Assembly: GCA_049518415.1 (NCBI GenBank)
Contig: JBEKRX010000024.1
Location: forward strand, 1-64,000
Direction: 5' to 3'
Length of the DNA stretch: 64,000 nucleotides
Source of the DNA: CAVQND01 sp049518415
GTDB taxonomy: Bacteria > Verrucomicrobiota > Verrucomicrobiia > Limisphaerales > UBA8199
This document shows, one piece after another, positions 26,401 to 34,016 of this stretch. The translations under genes and the position numbers were made by a program. Below the pieces are notes generated by a model, which saw only the letters and a list, made by a program, of their open reading frames with translations, was not told the DNA's origin and searched no databases. The stretch's first letter is position 1, and each line of letters begins with the position of its first letter.

Positions 26401-29400
26401 CTGTCCAGCAACAGTTGGATGAGGTTCTTGCCGAATTCCAGCGTATCGCGGTCGCCCGTGGCGGTCCCCAGGCAAAACGCCGCCTCGGCGATAGCCAATT
26501 GCGCCCGGGCAGTAATCTGGGCATCACTGGGCCGCGCATAGCGGGTTTGTTTCGTCAGGGAGGCGCCCGTCTCGGCGTCGTAGCAGGCATGCAAGGGGTA
26601 GGCGCCGCCCTGCGATTTTTCCCAGTAGAAGGCCAGCAAGTCGTTGGCGAGCACGGTTTCATGTAATTTCGCCGCCAATTCGATCAGGGCGGCTTCCTGC
26701 GCGGTATCGACGTAACGCGCGCCCTTGGTTGCCGGCAAGGTGGGGATTAATTTCGTGGTTTTGAGGTACGAGCCCGAGAGCTCTCTTAAAGTCCTCAGAG
26801 CATTCGTCCGGAGGTCGAGGGTGGCTGGGACCAACGAGGCCGTTCCGGCCTGGGTCCACGGGGCGGGTTGCCTGGACAGGAGCGCCTCGGCCAGGGTTGG
26901 GAACCGATTGATTTCCTGGGCCTGGGCGGTGGCCAGACCATGCTTGCGGGTTACCTGTTTCAATTCGGTCGGGACGCGATCGACTTTGAAGACCGAACGC
27001 AGCAGGTTATCGCCGCCCAAAGCGAAGGCGCTGGCCACACAGCGATTGTGTAAACGAGCGAGCACACTCGCCAGTCCGCCGCTGGCCTTGGCCATGGGCA
27101 CGGTGACATAGTAGCGGTGGCCGAAGGCCAGGATGCCAGGCGTGATTTCATCATCCAGGACGCCGCCCCGAAAGACTTCCATCTTGGGTGTCTCGAACCC
27201 ATTGACCACGGTATAAACCTGGATGTCGCCGGTGCCGAGGGTCTGATAGTACTCGAGGAATTTCCCGTCTTCGGCCGCCAGCGCGTAGAGCGGCCGGGGT
27301 GAATCGGGGTCCGAACTGTCGGTAACCACGAGGACCGGGTAGTAAGGCGGCTCCGGGCGGGGATTCAGGACGCCCACCAGGCCGCCTTCATATCTGAGAA
27401 CGGTGTTCCATCCCCTGCCCGTGAGCGCCTGGTCCGCGGGGAGCTGAGATTTTTTCCGCCGGTACACGACCAAGCCACTGGAGTGTGCTTGCGAGTCGTA
27501 ATCAAAGCGAGCGCCAGCTTCCGGCGGCAGAAAACGCTGCCCGTGCTCGAGCCTGTAAAGGGGCGTCACTCTGAGGGAATTGGTTTCGGAGTTCGCCACC
27601 GTCAGCTCGAGGGAAGCCAACCGGCCGACCTCCAGCCCCGCCCTGGCCAGTTCAGGTATTGACAGCACGAAGACTTTGCCCTCAGTAACCAGGTTCCGGG
27701 GGGCCGCCACCACGGCGCCGTGTCGCGGAATTCTCTCGTTGGGCAGCCAAGACACTTGGCCCTGGCCGACCGGCCAGAAGGAGAGCGCCTTTGTGCCGCC
27801 GACTCCGCCATCGCCGGCCACCAGCACCGAGTGATTGAAAAGGTCCCGCAACTGCACCCCCACCCGTGCGGTGGCGGGCGCCTCCAGGTAGAAACCAACG
27901 AAGTCGCACCCCGAGAGGTCTTGGGGACCGCCCAGGTTCAAGCTTAGGTGATGGGCGCCTTGGGGCGGGCTGGCCGTCCGCCAAAGGTCCGGCGGCGGCA
28001 ATTGGTAAACGATTTTGGTCCCCGGCTGGCCCCGGCTGTTGAGCTTGCGGGCCACGAGCGTGCTCAATTCACCTCGGGCATCCAGGGTGATTTCCGACTC
28101 AAAGAGCTTCGCGCCGGCGGCATTGAAGTCCGCGCTGGGCCAAGCCATCCAAACGTTGGTGACGCCGGGCAAATGGCGGTTCTGTTTGAGCAGCCGGGGC
28201 GCATAAAGCCGGCGAAACAAATTGACGGCAGTTCCCGCGGCAGGCCCCGGGCCTTGGGCGACAATTTGATAAGCCTTGACGCCGGTCGGCCATTCGCGCC
28301 AACCGGCATCATTCACACTCCAAGTCCCTGAGTTCGTAGCCGGCCGCTTGAAGGAGGTCACCAGCGCCTGCCCCGTCTCCGCCTCCACCTTATCCTGCAC
28401 CCAACACGGTTCGTAGGCATAGACGGCTCTCCGGGTCGAGGGCGCCTGCGACAGCTCGACCAAGAGGGCCGCATCCGAATAGGGGCGCGGCCCCCAATTC
28501 CGGAGCTTGCCTGCTTGCTCCTCGAGCAAATGGCCCGCGCGATCGAAGCTGCGCCTGGAAAATGGATGGTAGATCAGGCCACGCAAGTCCACGCTCGTCA
28601 CTTCCAGGGCCCGTTCCGTTGGTCGATTGGTCTGCGCCAGGTCCCCGCGCTCGCGAATCCGGGCCGTGAAAACCGCCGTCACATTGGTCCTGAGGCTGCC
28701 CGCGATGCTCAGCGGGAGGCCGAAATGGCCGCCTGGATCAACGGCAAAATGAGAGCATTCGTAGTTTCTGGATAAATCGAAATAGATGCGCTCCTCGACC
28801 TTGTCGCAAAAGAGCGCCACGTCCGTTCCGCGCACCAGGGCCTTCTCCTCCACCAACCCGGCCTCTCCCCAAGGGCTGAGTTTATAGCGCCGCACGAGAT
28901 CGTAAGGCAACCCGGCGGCGGTGCCCGCATTGCCCTGCTTGACCCACCGCTCCTGCGGGTGGCCATGGCGGTCGACCAACTCAGTGCGCTGAGCGACGGC
29001 GCTCTCAGCCAACCAGGCCGCCACTCGCGCCCGGTCGCCGTTTTCAAACTCGGTTTCCGCCAGGCGGCCCAAAGGTTCCCCCACCAGATAGCTGTTCGTG
29101 AAGGCCAGACCCCAGAAAGGCGTGACCGCTACCTTCAGCCACCACCCCCCGCCGGGCTGAGGGAACGCGCCCAGCACCTGGTGGGTCGCCCGGATTTGGC
29201 CATTTTGGCGGACCTCGGCTTGGCGCAGCCGCTCACTGTCCCCATCGTAGGTGCGGACCGTCCTGAGCTCAAGCTGCGGCCACTGGTGAATGCCGTCCTC
29301 CAGAACTCTGCCTTCGGCGTCGGCGAGGCTCCGGTAGTCATCGGCCACCAAGCCGTCCAGGAAAAGTCGGACGCGGGCGTTGCGCTGGCCATTCTGCCAA

Positions 29401-32400
29401 TGATAATCATCCTCCTGACGGTAAAGAATGTCATAACGACCGCTAGCCGCATTGCGGCGGAACGTTTGGCTGGACTGTTCCGTCCCGTCGGCGGCATAGG
29501 TTGGCCGCGCCTCGAGTGCGTCCCCGATGCGAGCGGCGATGAGCAGCCCAAAAGCGCTGTAAAGATTAGTCTCGGTGTGGTCCGGAATGTCAGGCCGGTA
29601 CCAAATCCGGCGTGTTACCCGCCAGGTCTTATTGCCGGCATCATATTGGCCTGAACTCTGGTTAATGACTTCGCCCGTGACCTTGAGGAGCGTGGTGCTG
29701 CGCGTCTCGGTTTCATCTCGATTGTATTGCTGGGTAATCCTTCTTTGCAGGGTCTCGAGCTCGACGGGATTAGCCCAGCGATAGTCCCAGGTATTGGTGC
29801 GCGTTTGGCCGGTGTAAGTCCTTTCGCTGCCGGTCAACCGGCGCCGGAGCGGGTCATAAGCCGTGATGGTTACTTCTGCCAGGGGCGCCCCCGAGGGCAA
29901 GCTGCGGGTCGTCGCGCGCACCGGGACCAAGCCGCAATGGAAATCCTCGTCATACTCCCACGTCACCCCGGACCAGAAGGAGCGCGTGCCATCAAACAGG
30001 TCCCGGTGGTTCTCCGCGATCTTCCGGCCAAAGTGGCCCTGGTCGATAGTCTGGGTCGCCACCAGGCCCTTGACCAGGTCCTTCTGTTCCAGGACCGTTC
30101 GGTAGCCGGCGGTGGACAGGTCGCGCAGTTCCCCGTTGCCGGCAAGCTGGGAAGCCAATTGAAACCTTGGGCGACCGGCCACAGGCTGGAGCAGGCGCTC
30201 CAGCACTGGCCGGGAAAAATCGCTCTCCTCTCGCCCGTTTTCGATGACACTCGCGGACTCGAAAATCCCATACCGGGTGTAACGGTTCCGAGTGATATAT
30301 TGCTCGTCGAGGGTTTCCACTGGCTGCGGAAAAAGGCCATAGGTCTCACGGGCAAGCTGGCCGGTCACGTAGTTCACCCGCAGTTTGGCAATGGTGGGTT
30401 GATAGGGGTCCAGGCCCGGCTGGCTCAAATCCCGCAGCCAATACTCCAGGGTGCGTGTTTCCTCGAGCAACGCCCCGCGCAGAGGCGCCTGCTGATCGCC
30501 CCGATTGCAATAGGTCCGGCTGCCCCGCTCGACATTGGCCTGGTCATAATCCAACTCCACAATCCGGCGCCCGGTGATCGTCTGCCGCCAGAGTCCATTT
30601 TCGTAGAGGACCGTTTCTGGCTCCCCCGTAAGCGGGTTCGTCCAGGCCTGCCGCACCTCTCCGAGCGGAAACTCGATGGTGAGAAACACCTTTTGTCGCC
30701 CCGGGCCGTCGCGGTCGAGTTCCACCGCGGTAGCGGCAAAATGATTGCCGCGCAACCGGGCCCGGTCCGTCACCGGCAGGCGATTGATCAAATCAAGAAT
30801 AGCCGCTATCGACTTCGCGCCGCTGGTTACCCCCGCGCCGACGACCTGCCCCTGCTGGTCGCGCAACAGGGGGCCGAGTTCGAGATGTCCTTGGACTTCC
30901 CGGGCTTCATTGAGCAAGACGACGCCGGCACTCTGGCCCGCGGCGGCCTCACGCCGCATCGCTTCAATCAACTCGCCTTCCTGGGCTTTTTGCATTTCCC
31001 GCTCGACGTCCGCCAGGCTGGGAATGTGGGTGACCTTCACCCGCTGCTCCCGGCCGCCGACTTCGCGTTTATAGATGAAGCTGCTCTGGTAAGGGTCGAC
31101 GCTTAGGAGGGGATCGCCCTCTGCGGGTTGAACCCCCCTGGCCGCCAGCTCCTGGCGGGCCCGGCTAAGTTCGGCTGTGTCGACCGGCAATCCCCACGAC
31201 TGCCGGAGCCAGTTCCGTCTGAGCTCCAGCAGGGCGCCGAGCAAGGGGTTATAGACCTGTTGGACCGCGTTGGAGCCAACGTGAATGAGGGGTTCAAAGG
31301 CCAGCGCCGGCACCGGCGCAGCCGCCTCCTCGCGGAGCATTTGCTCGATCACCGCCCCTTCCTGCAGTCCGCGTTCAAACGCCTTGAACCGGAGCAGTTC
31401 CCGCGCGATGAGGTCCGAGTACTCCACATAAGCCCTCAAGCCATAGATGATCAGCGCGGTCTTGCCGCGATGCTTGCCGCTGCGCATCCGATGCGCATAG
31501 ACCACCAGGTCGGTTTCCTTCCAGCCGCCCTTGGCCGAGGGCACGCGCACCAGGCCCAGGGGGAACATGCGGCCGGCCAGAATCTCCGCCTCCATGGCTT
31601 CGCGGGTGGGGAAATGTTCGACCACGCTGACGCCGCGCAGGCCGTAGGCGTAGTCGTGTTGGTAGGCCTCGAAATCCGCTTTGATCAGGCCCCGCTTATA
31701 GAACATCAGGAGCGGAAAGCCAAAAATCCGGACCTCGTAAGCGGCCGGCTCGGTCAGCCGCGGCGCATAGGGAAAGGGCTTCTCCAGCTCTTTTTTGGCA
31801 TAGGTCGGCTTGGTCAGGCGAACCAGGGTGTTAAGCACGGCGCGGAGATCGACGCTCACCTCAAGATATTGGAGCCAGGCGTCCTGCGGCGCTTGGTGCG
31901 GCCCTTGGCCGTGACTGAGGGTCTCGAGCGAAGCGCCCGACAACGGGGTCATGACTCTTTTGCCGATCGCCAGCATCAACAGCGTCTTGAGATTGATGTC
32001 CCCGTTCATGGAGAAGCGGACATTATTGAAAATGTCACGGATGGGCCCGGCCTCGTCGGAGACACCGCTCACTTTGAAAGAGCTGGTCAGGAGGTTGAGG
32101 AAAGTGGTCACCCGGGCGTCGAGCATGCCCTGCCGAGCCAAACGAAGCATGGCGCGGACGTCCTCCTGGCTCATCTGTTCCAGGTAGGTCTGGACCTCCT
32201 GGTCCGACAGTTTGCGTCCCGCCTCTCGCAGGGCCTGAATATCGTCTTTGCTCAGAAACCGCTCCGGTTTGAGCTTGATTTGCGGATTACGGTCGCGCGC
32301 CGCCATCAGGGCAAAGAGCTCGCGCATCTGTTTGACCGTGGGCACGTTGCTGATGAGTTTCCAGGTAATGAGATTGTAGAGCAGCCGGGCGGATTCCCCG

Positions 32401-33620
32401 GCTGGGAAACACAGTCCGGCCAGGCCGCCCCCAACATTCAAGGCGGCAATGATCGGCTCGGCAATGAGGGCGAGATTGGCCTGCTTCATCAACTGGGCCT
32501 TGCGGTTCCGCTCCAGATAAGCATTGAGCTGCGAAAAGTGCGCCAGCGCCGATTGTTTGAGCACTTCCGACTCCCCAAATTCAAGCACGTGCCAGCCCTT
32601 GGGGTCGGCCTCGAAGGCGTCCTTGACCCGAAGTTCAACGACCTCCTGGCCCAGGATCGCGTTGGGCGCCGGTTCCAAGTGGTCGCTCAGGCCCTGCCGG
32701 CGAAAACCCCAGACCTCCCGGGCGCTCTTCTCACCAGCACGCTGGAGGAGCAGCACCTGGGCGTCGCCGATGACCTTCTTGCGCACTTCGCTGTCCCGGT
32801 AAAGGCCGGCCACGTTCAGGAAGTTGTTCTGTTCATCCACGGCGAACTCGAAGGCGACGAAAAGGTCCCGTGGTTCTTTTGGCCTGGGCGGCAGCTCCGC
32901 GAGGGGCAGGCGCTGTTGCTCGAATTCGGTCTGGAGGGCCTCCCATTGGGCCAGCGCGTCAGGCAGGCCCTTGCCATTGCGGGCGCTCAGCACTTTGCGG
33001 GCGCTTAATTGGAGCGCCCGGTGGCGCTGGTAGGCCTGGTTGGCGGCCCGGACTGTTGCCGCCGCTTGGAAGCCGAACTCCAAATTACAACTGACCGCTT
33101 GGCCGGTCGCCCGGTCCTGATAAGTGACCGTGAGCAAAGCGGGCGGTTCCTGCCGCTGCTGTTTCGCCTCGGCCAACTCGGCGGCCGGAATGCGTCGCAC
33201 CTTATGGTCGCCGGCTTCACCACAGGCCCAGACCTCCACCAGGGCATTTTGTTCGGCCAGGAATTCCACCAATCCCCGCCAGGTCTTAAAGTCGGCCTGG
33301 ATGGAACCGGGTTCTGCGCCTTCCGTCGCCACCAGGGCCGCGAACCATTTGCCCGCCAGCTTCTCGCGCATCAATTGTTGATAAGCGGCCTCGGAACGGA
33401 GCCGCTGGCGTACCTCCGCCTCGGCTAAGCCGGCATAGTGGATAGCCGGCGCGGGCAGCGCCTGGAAGAGGGCGGAGGCCTTGGCCGCAACGTCAGGATT
33501 CCAAACGTTGGTCAATGGCCCGCTTGCTGCCGGGCCGGCCTCGCGTCCTGCTGTCATCAGCGGGCTACCCGCCAATGCCAACGAACAGACCAGCCCCTGA
33601 ATGATACTTCTTGCGATCAT
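20475..33620 (-). CDS. Giant (4381-residue) polytopic membrane protein with glycosyltransferase-like motifs
   Basis: Start at the ATG at 33620 (MIARSIIQGLVCSLALAGSP), which opens a signal peptide; sequence upstream is not protein-like. In order: an alpha-helical secreted region (residues about 35-900); a long extracytoplasmic beta-rich region rich in Tyr/Asp repeats (about 900-2250); an alpha-helical domain at about 2286-2633 resembling six-hairpin (alpha/alpha) toroids of glucan-active proteins; a TM helix near 2740; helical cytoplasmic segments; and many TM helices from 3020 on. Between them, about 3457-3830, is a candidate catalytic domain with acidic DRNANAHD near 3636, GIGISEDIWG near 3763 and FPRWAGGYLQMM near 3808. 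These resemble the ED and Q/R-x-x-RW motifs of processive GT-A glycosyltransferases (GT2/GT84), with some likeness to GT48 callose synthases. I infer an exported-glucan synthase; the family is undetermined. Confidence 0.6.
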   Translation of the reverse strand: MIARSIIQGLVCSLALAGSPLMTAGREAGPAASGPLTNVWNPDVAAKASALFQALPAPAIHYAGLAEAEVRQRLRSEAAYQQLMREKLAGKWFAALVATEGAEPGSIQADFKTWRGLVEFLAEQNALVEVWACGEAGDHKVRRIPAAELAEAKQQRQEPPALLTVTYQDRATGQAVSCNLEFGFQAAATVRAANQAYQRHRALQLSARKVLSARNGKGLPDALAQWEALQTEFEQQRLPLAELPPRPKEPRDLFVAFEFAVDEQNNFLNVAGLYRDSEVRKKVIGDAQVLLLQRAGEKSAREVWGFRRQGLSDHLEPAPNAILGQEVVELRVKDAFEADPKGWHVLEFGESEVLKQSALAHFSQLNAYLERNRKAQLMKQANLALIAEPIIAALNVGGGLAGLCFPAGESARLLYNLITWKLISNVPTVKQMRELFALMAARDRNPQIKLKPERFLSKDDIQALREAGRKLSDQEVQTYLEQMSQEDVRAMLRLARQGMLDARVTTFLNLLTSSFKVSGVSDEAGPIRDIFNNVRFSMNGDINLKTLLMLAIGKRVMTPLSGASLETLSHGQGPHQAPQDAWLQYLEVSVDLRAVLNTLVRLTKPTYAKKELEKPFPYAPRLTEPAAYEVRIFGFPLLMFYKRGLIKADFEAYQHDYAYGLRGVSVVEHFPTREAMEAEILAGRMFPLGLVRVPSAKGGWKETDLVVYAHRMRSGKHRGKTALIIYGLRAYVEYSDLIARELLRFKAFERGLQEGAVIEQMLREEAAAPVPALAFEPLIHVGSNAVQQVYNPLLGALLELRRNWLRQSWGLPVDTAELSRARQELAARGVQPAEGDPLLSVDPYQSSFIYKREVGGREQRVKVTHIPSLADVEREMQKAQEGELIEAMRREAAAGQSAGVVLLNEAREVQGHLELGPLLRDQQGQVVGAGVTSGAKSIAAILDLINRLPVTDRARLRGNHFAATAVELDRDGPGRQKVFLTIEFPLGEVRQAWTNPLTGEPETVLYENGLWRQTITGRRIVELDYDQANVERGSRTYCNRGDQQAPLRGALLEETRTLEYWLRDLSQPGLDPYQPTIAKLRVNYVTGQLARETYGLFPQPVETLDEQYITRNRYTRYGIFESASVIENGREESDFSRPVLERLLQPVAGRPRFQLASQLAGNGELRDLSTAGYRTVLEQKDLVKGLVATQTIDQGHFGRKIAENHRDLFDGTRSFWSGVTWEYDEDFHCGLVPVRATTRSLPSGAPLAEVTITAYDPLRRRLTGSERTYTGQTRTNTWDYRWANPVELETLQRRITQQYNRDETETRSTTLLKVTGEVINQSSGQYDAGNKTWRVTRRIWYRPDIPDHTETNLYSAFGLLIAARIGDALEARPTYAADGTEQSSQTFRRNAASGRYDILYRQEDDYHWQNGQRNARVRLFLDGLVADDYRSLADAEGRVLEDGIHQWPQLELRTVRTYDGDSERLRQAEVRQNGQIRATHQVLGAFPQPGGGWWLKVAVTPFWGLAFTNSYLVGEPLGRLAETEFENGDRARVAAWLAESAVAQRTELVDRHGHPQERWVKQGNAGTAAGLPYDLVRRYKLSPWGEAGLVEEKALVRGTDVALFCDKVEERIYFDLSRNYECSHFAVDPGGHFGLPLSIAGSLRTNVTAVFTARIRERGDLAQTNRPTERALEVTSVDLRGLIYHPFSRRSFDRAGHLLEEQAGKLRNWGPRPYSDAALLVELSQAPSTRRAVYAYEPCWVQDKVEAETGQALVTSFKRPATNSGTWSVNDAGWREWPTGVKAYQIVAQGPGPAAGTAVNLFRRLYAPRLLKQNRHLPGVTNVWMAWPSADFNAAGAKLFESEITLDARGELSTLVARKLNSRGQPGTKIVYQLPPPDLWRTASPPQGAHHLSLNLGGPQDLSGCDFVGFYLEAPATARVGVQLRDLFNHSVLVAGDGGVGGTKALSFWPVGQGQVSWLPNERIPRHGAVVAAPRNLVTEGKVFVLSIPELARAGLEVGRLASLELTVANSETNSLRVTPLYRLEHGQRFLPPEAGARFDYDSQAHSSGLVVYRRKKSQLPADQALTGRGWNTVLRYEGGLVGVLNPRPEPPYYPVLVVTDSSDPDSPRPLYALAAEDGKFLEYYQTLGTGDIQVYTVVNGFETPKMEVFRGGVLDDEITPGILAFGHRYYVTVPMAKASGGLASVLARLHNRCVASAFALGGDNLLRSVFKVDRVPTELKQVTRKHGLATAQAQEINRFPTLAEALLSRQPAPWTQAGTASLVPATLDLRTNALRTLRELSGSYLKTTKLIPTLPATKGARYVDTAQEAALIELAAKLHETVLANDLLAFYWEKSQGGAYPLHACYDAETGASLTKQTRYARPSDAQITARAQLAIAEAAFCLGTATGDRDTLEFGKNLIQLLLDRFRPSTNDMAWPRGIAESATNRVVRMGGGLAPALGGRGIAESATNRVVKPPGLTLWPEAKTFSLASNARAYLLFRRLSEQAEGLPFGPEWKETLLAAADEQAAWLTNRIVPYVQATGVVPKGLFEIQDVHNETRALAVERWTTTDDWLSFIEAADRLGLSKELTRAWLDNLARAHGVTVRGVWGLDWTIALQRPDAISVDLTAKFLRVARLLGHAQAADFAQQNLSRLRQGDKWPAVVTDASTNAPLETGQGFELYPADNTPEEPGKAGGTPARLHPPDTTPASKGRLFAFAGWPEALGLYAELADSAWPAKLEAGNKLELRGSPARDITQFFWTAAGFYLSMVAVALFWWGLSYTRRRRRAKATAGAPAGLLVSEAVMRQAEERWAKRVLGLRIPAGAERSRYANGAIEQNFHIQLRAIYKLVLEWRRGVNAWSETDARLVEDDHDEWLNGLDEFAVMVGIYMRWVIKAGRKDGLPKADVLQENEDSNHIWSRLVMYFSESHLRLLTLIKEFQANPAAAAVLGLNDQIELVLRMMGLRARAAPFDARSGFDVPAGASALDLLLLQRPGASLAGIVEEMERKWDIPREHVVSFIKGYKSFKAREQLFPIHPYLLEIAKILPHFLLMGLVALIWYNNDLGGLKIYPYLRESVTDLALDWHSLLLAAPLLAGFALSVVAHLLRVYRYRWGTRSASGAAMTLDTDLINLFGRPTEVSTPALRVGRRWNPVVYERAGWICRAVGLALLASALFKLEPPSFATFMCVKGLLGTLLLVESAGLLLPLIFSRFSSWLEDRVTGNPRAWRLTRFLNQLNLVPTRPASLIWLSIKHHFQPSMPTGGFWPMLQAIASYLLTGAIFFFVGSYMYKQALEIWFQETYRHGWDLRLVLGALLFWNTMYLLRFGLFILLAALSSAAAIYPFKVAGGLGAVACFALQFGNDAFAHYVDRHLGVAGAVLLLGLVLMAYESQFLAWLRNWPLWRGGQARRQEKQRAALEQLRRDPNRALGVVYMSGDDLSFHKLTPELLVTRLQTLRDRLGSGGMRLLARVHSLPPDTVVTQWFAALYELEQRHAVTLWHPLQLVMAGDTPRLPPELGLNLAVESAGQREQLLVAWHLRRWLVTMMSTAGHAQDTAINLVDLALGLAREGLGANTVFYLIQNKYDNNDNNRPSQLPYDQGELGQRNKLARLLMAVAPGARAYSINDWTPFGFKAGGLVGMDLVYEESLKLTNMLILDRNANAHDLEAVVADLKLALSDPGVVIVIPGRSTTNTLTPIGQSSQLVEEGQRALTRGVMLLGGVGAETLGTGWGNIQAIYYGRVQRALCDTNTPKMPLTTPAARNATFGDRCEGLVGFGPHAIGISEDIWGVTQATHNALALGYQVKFHRSQALWHKIRESWSHAEWLSAFPRWAGGYLQMMLDPIMQKINEAGPLSVFAKEIRASGGRFFLSAPSALLSILLMPLAIIWDVSPFVQILILLWNLGLVMNQVLTALGLVACLESTGFNRLTALAGAAGAALLARTVVVLTPFALPLIVWGFLAGGFTMGLGRWLYYRGRDVILFGPQLVIHTLGQVVRQSLEFVLSGASANDARAVNIAFRAWVGPREDRPFEGYQNFVNLRTVVWGVGLAALLLDLFALANLDFLNVLLLLPSLMFSVSALVGPFLMQPKPGQHLGWAVWVPKLLGWLASLGFYLLVAWLIAGGGWREWLGVGLSVGCFSRVLLAGLKYVGYARRLQKLVARLAQQMVEGGLAITEAQPLAQNLVRGLGGEVEKTRAALQKTSLPAERQAGVMRNLQDQVWPFLKRPLTDLQAQRFANPRFICECSRSFVLGLFTFVWFFVVPMPGLLVFTAPGGYRIWTLLSSVLLFAATALGVVFGAGILSLLLEWWEKNRLTGQGLVASIEAQYRSFQSLAAQPGKLAPVDTAHLYAMFTDVQTYFDQRSYAYARRALGRIKQTLKAAAGLETAAGDPPRAVQPTSDLGPG
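26258..26367. repeat. 72-bp in-frame tandem duplication inside the giant gene
   Basis: A 38-bp segment beginning TAACCACACGGTTGGTCGCG occurs at 26258-26295 and again, identical, at 26330-26367. The copies are exactly 72 bp apart and so add 24 residues (protein motif RGIAESATNRVV twice) without breaking the frame. It lies in the helical toroid-like domain. Confidence 0.9.
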
Positions 33621-34016
33621 CAAAGCGTATCTGGCAAAGCAGTCCCCAATTCGACAGCGTGCCGGGACACAAGCCCCTGGGCCGTCCGCCGCCAGCTCAG
33701 GTGCGCGGCCTGCGCGTTGCCCGGTTAGACTGCCGATTACGCCAACGAGGACGGCGGCGATGCCAACAGCCAACTTTTCAGATGCTCTCCAGGAACGGGC
33801 GGATTGTTCCAGCGCAAGGCACAAAGCGCAAGGCAAAAAAATTAAGTTGCGCCTGGCCGGGAAAACGGAGTATTCAATGGCATTGCTGCTGTAAAAGTGC
33901 TGGTTGAAGCGTCTTACAGGCGAGTCCAACCGGCCTTTTGACTGCGCAGCTAGAAATGACTGACACCAGGGCCCAGATGCCAGAGCCTCCGTCAACCCCG
34001 CCAGCAAGGGACCGCC
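33621..34016. other. Divergent intergenic region of the glucan locus
   Basis: This 396-bp gap lies between the giant gene (minus) and the phosphorylase gene (plus), so it should carry both promoters. It has an A-rich run near 33835-33845 and a less GC-rich stretch to 33900. I could not identify a convincing promoter pair or operator. Confidence 0.5.

Noticed and set aside
31128..33008. Plus-strand open frame of 626 codons
   Set aside because: Antisense to the giant membrane protein and low in protein character.
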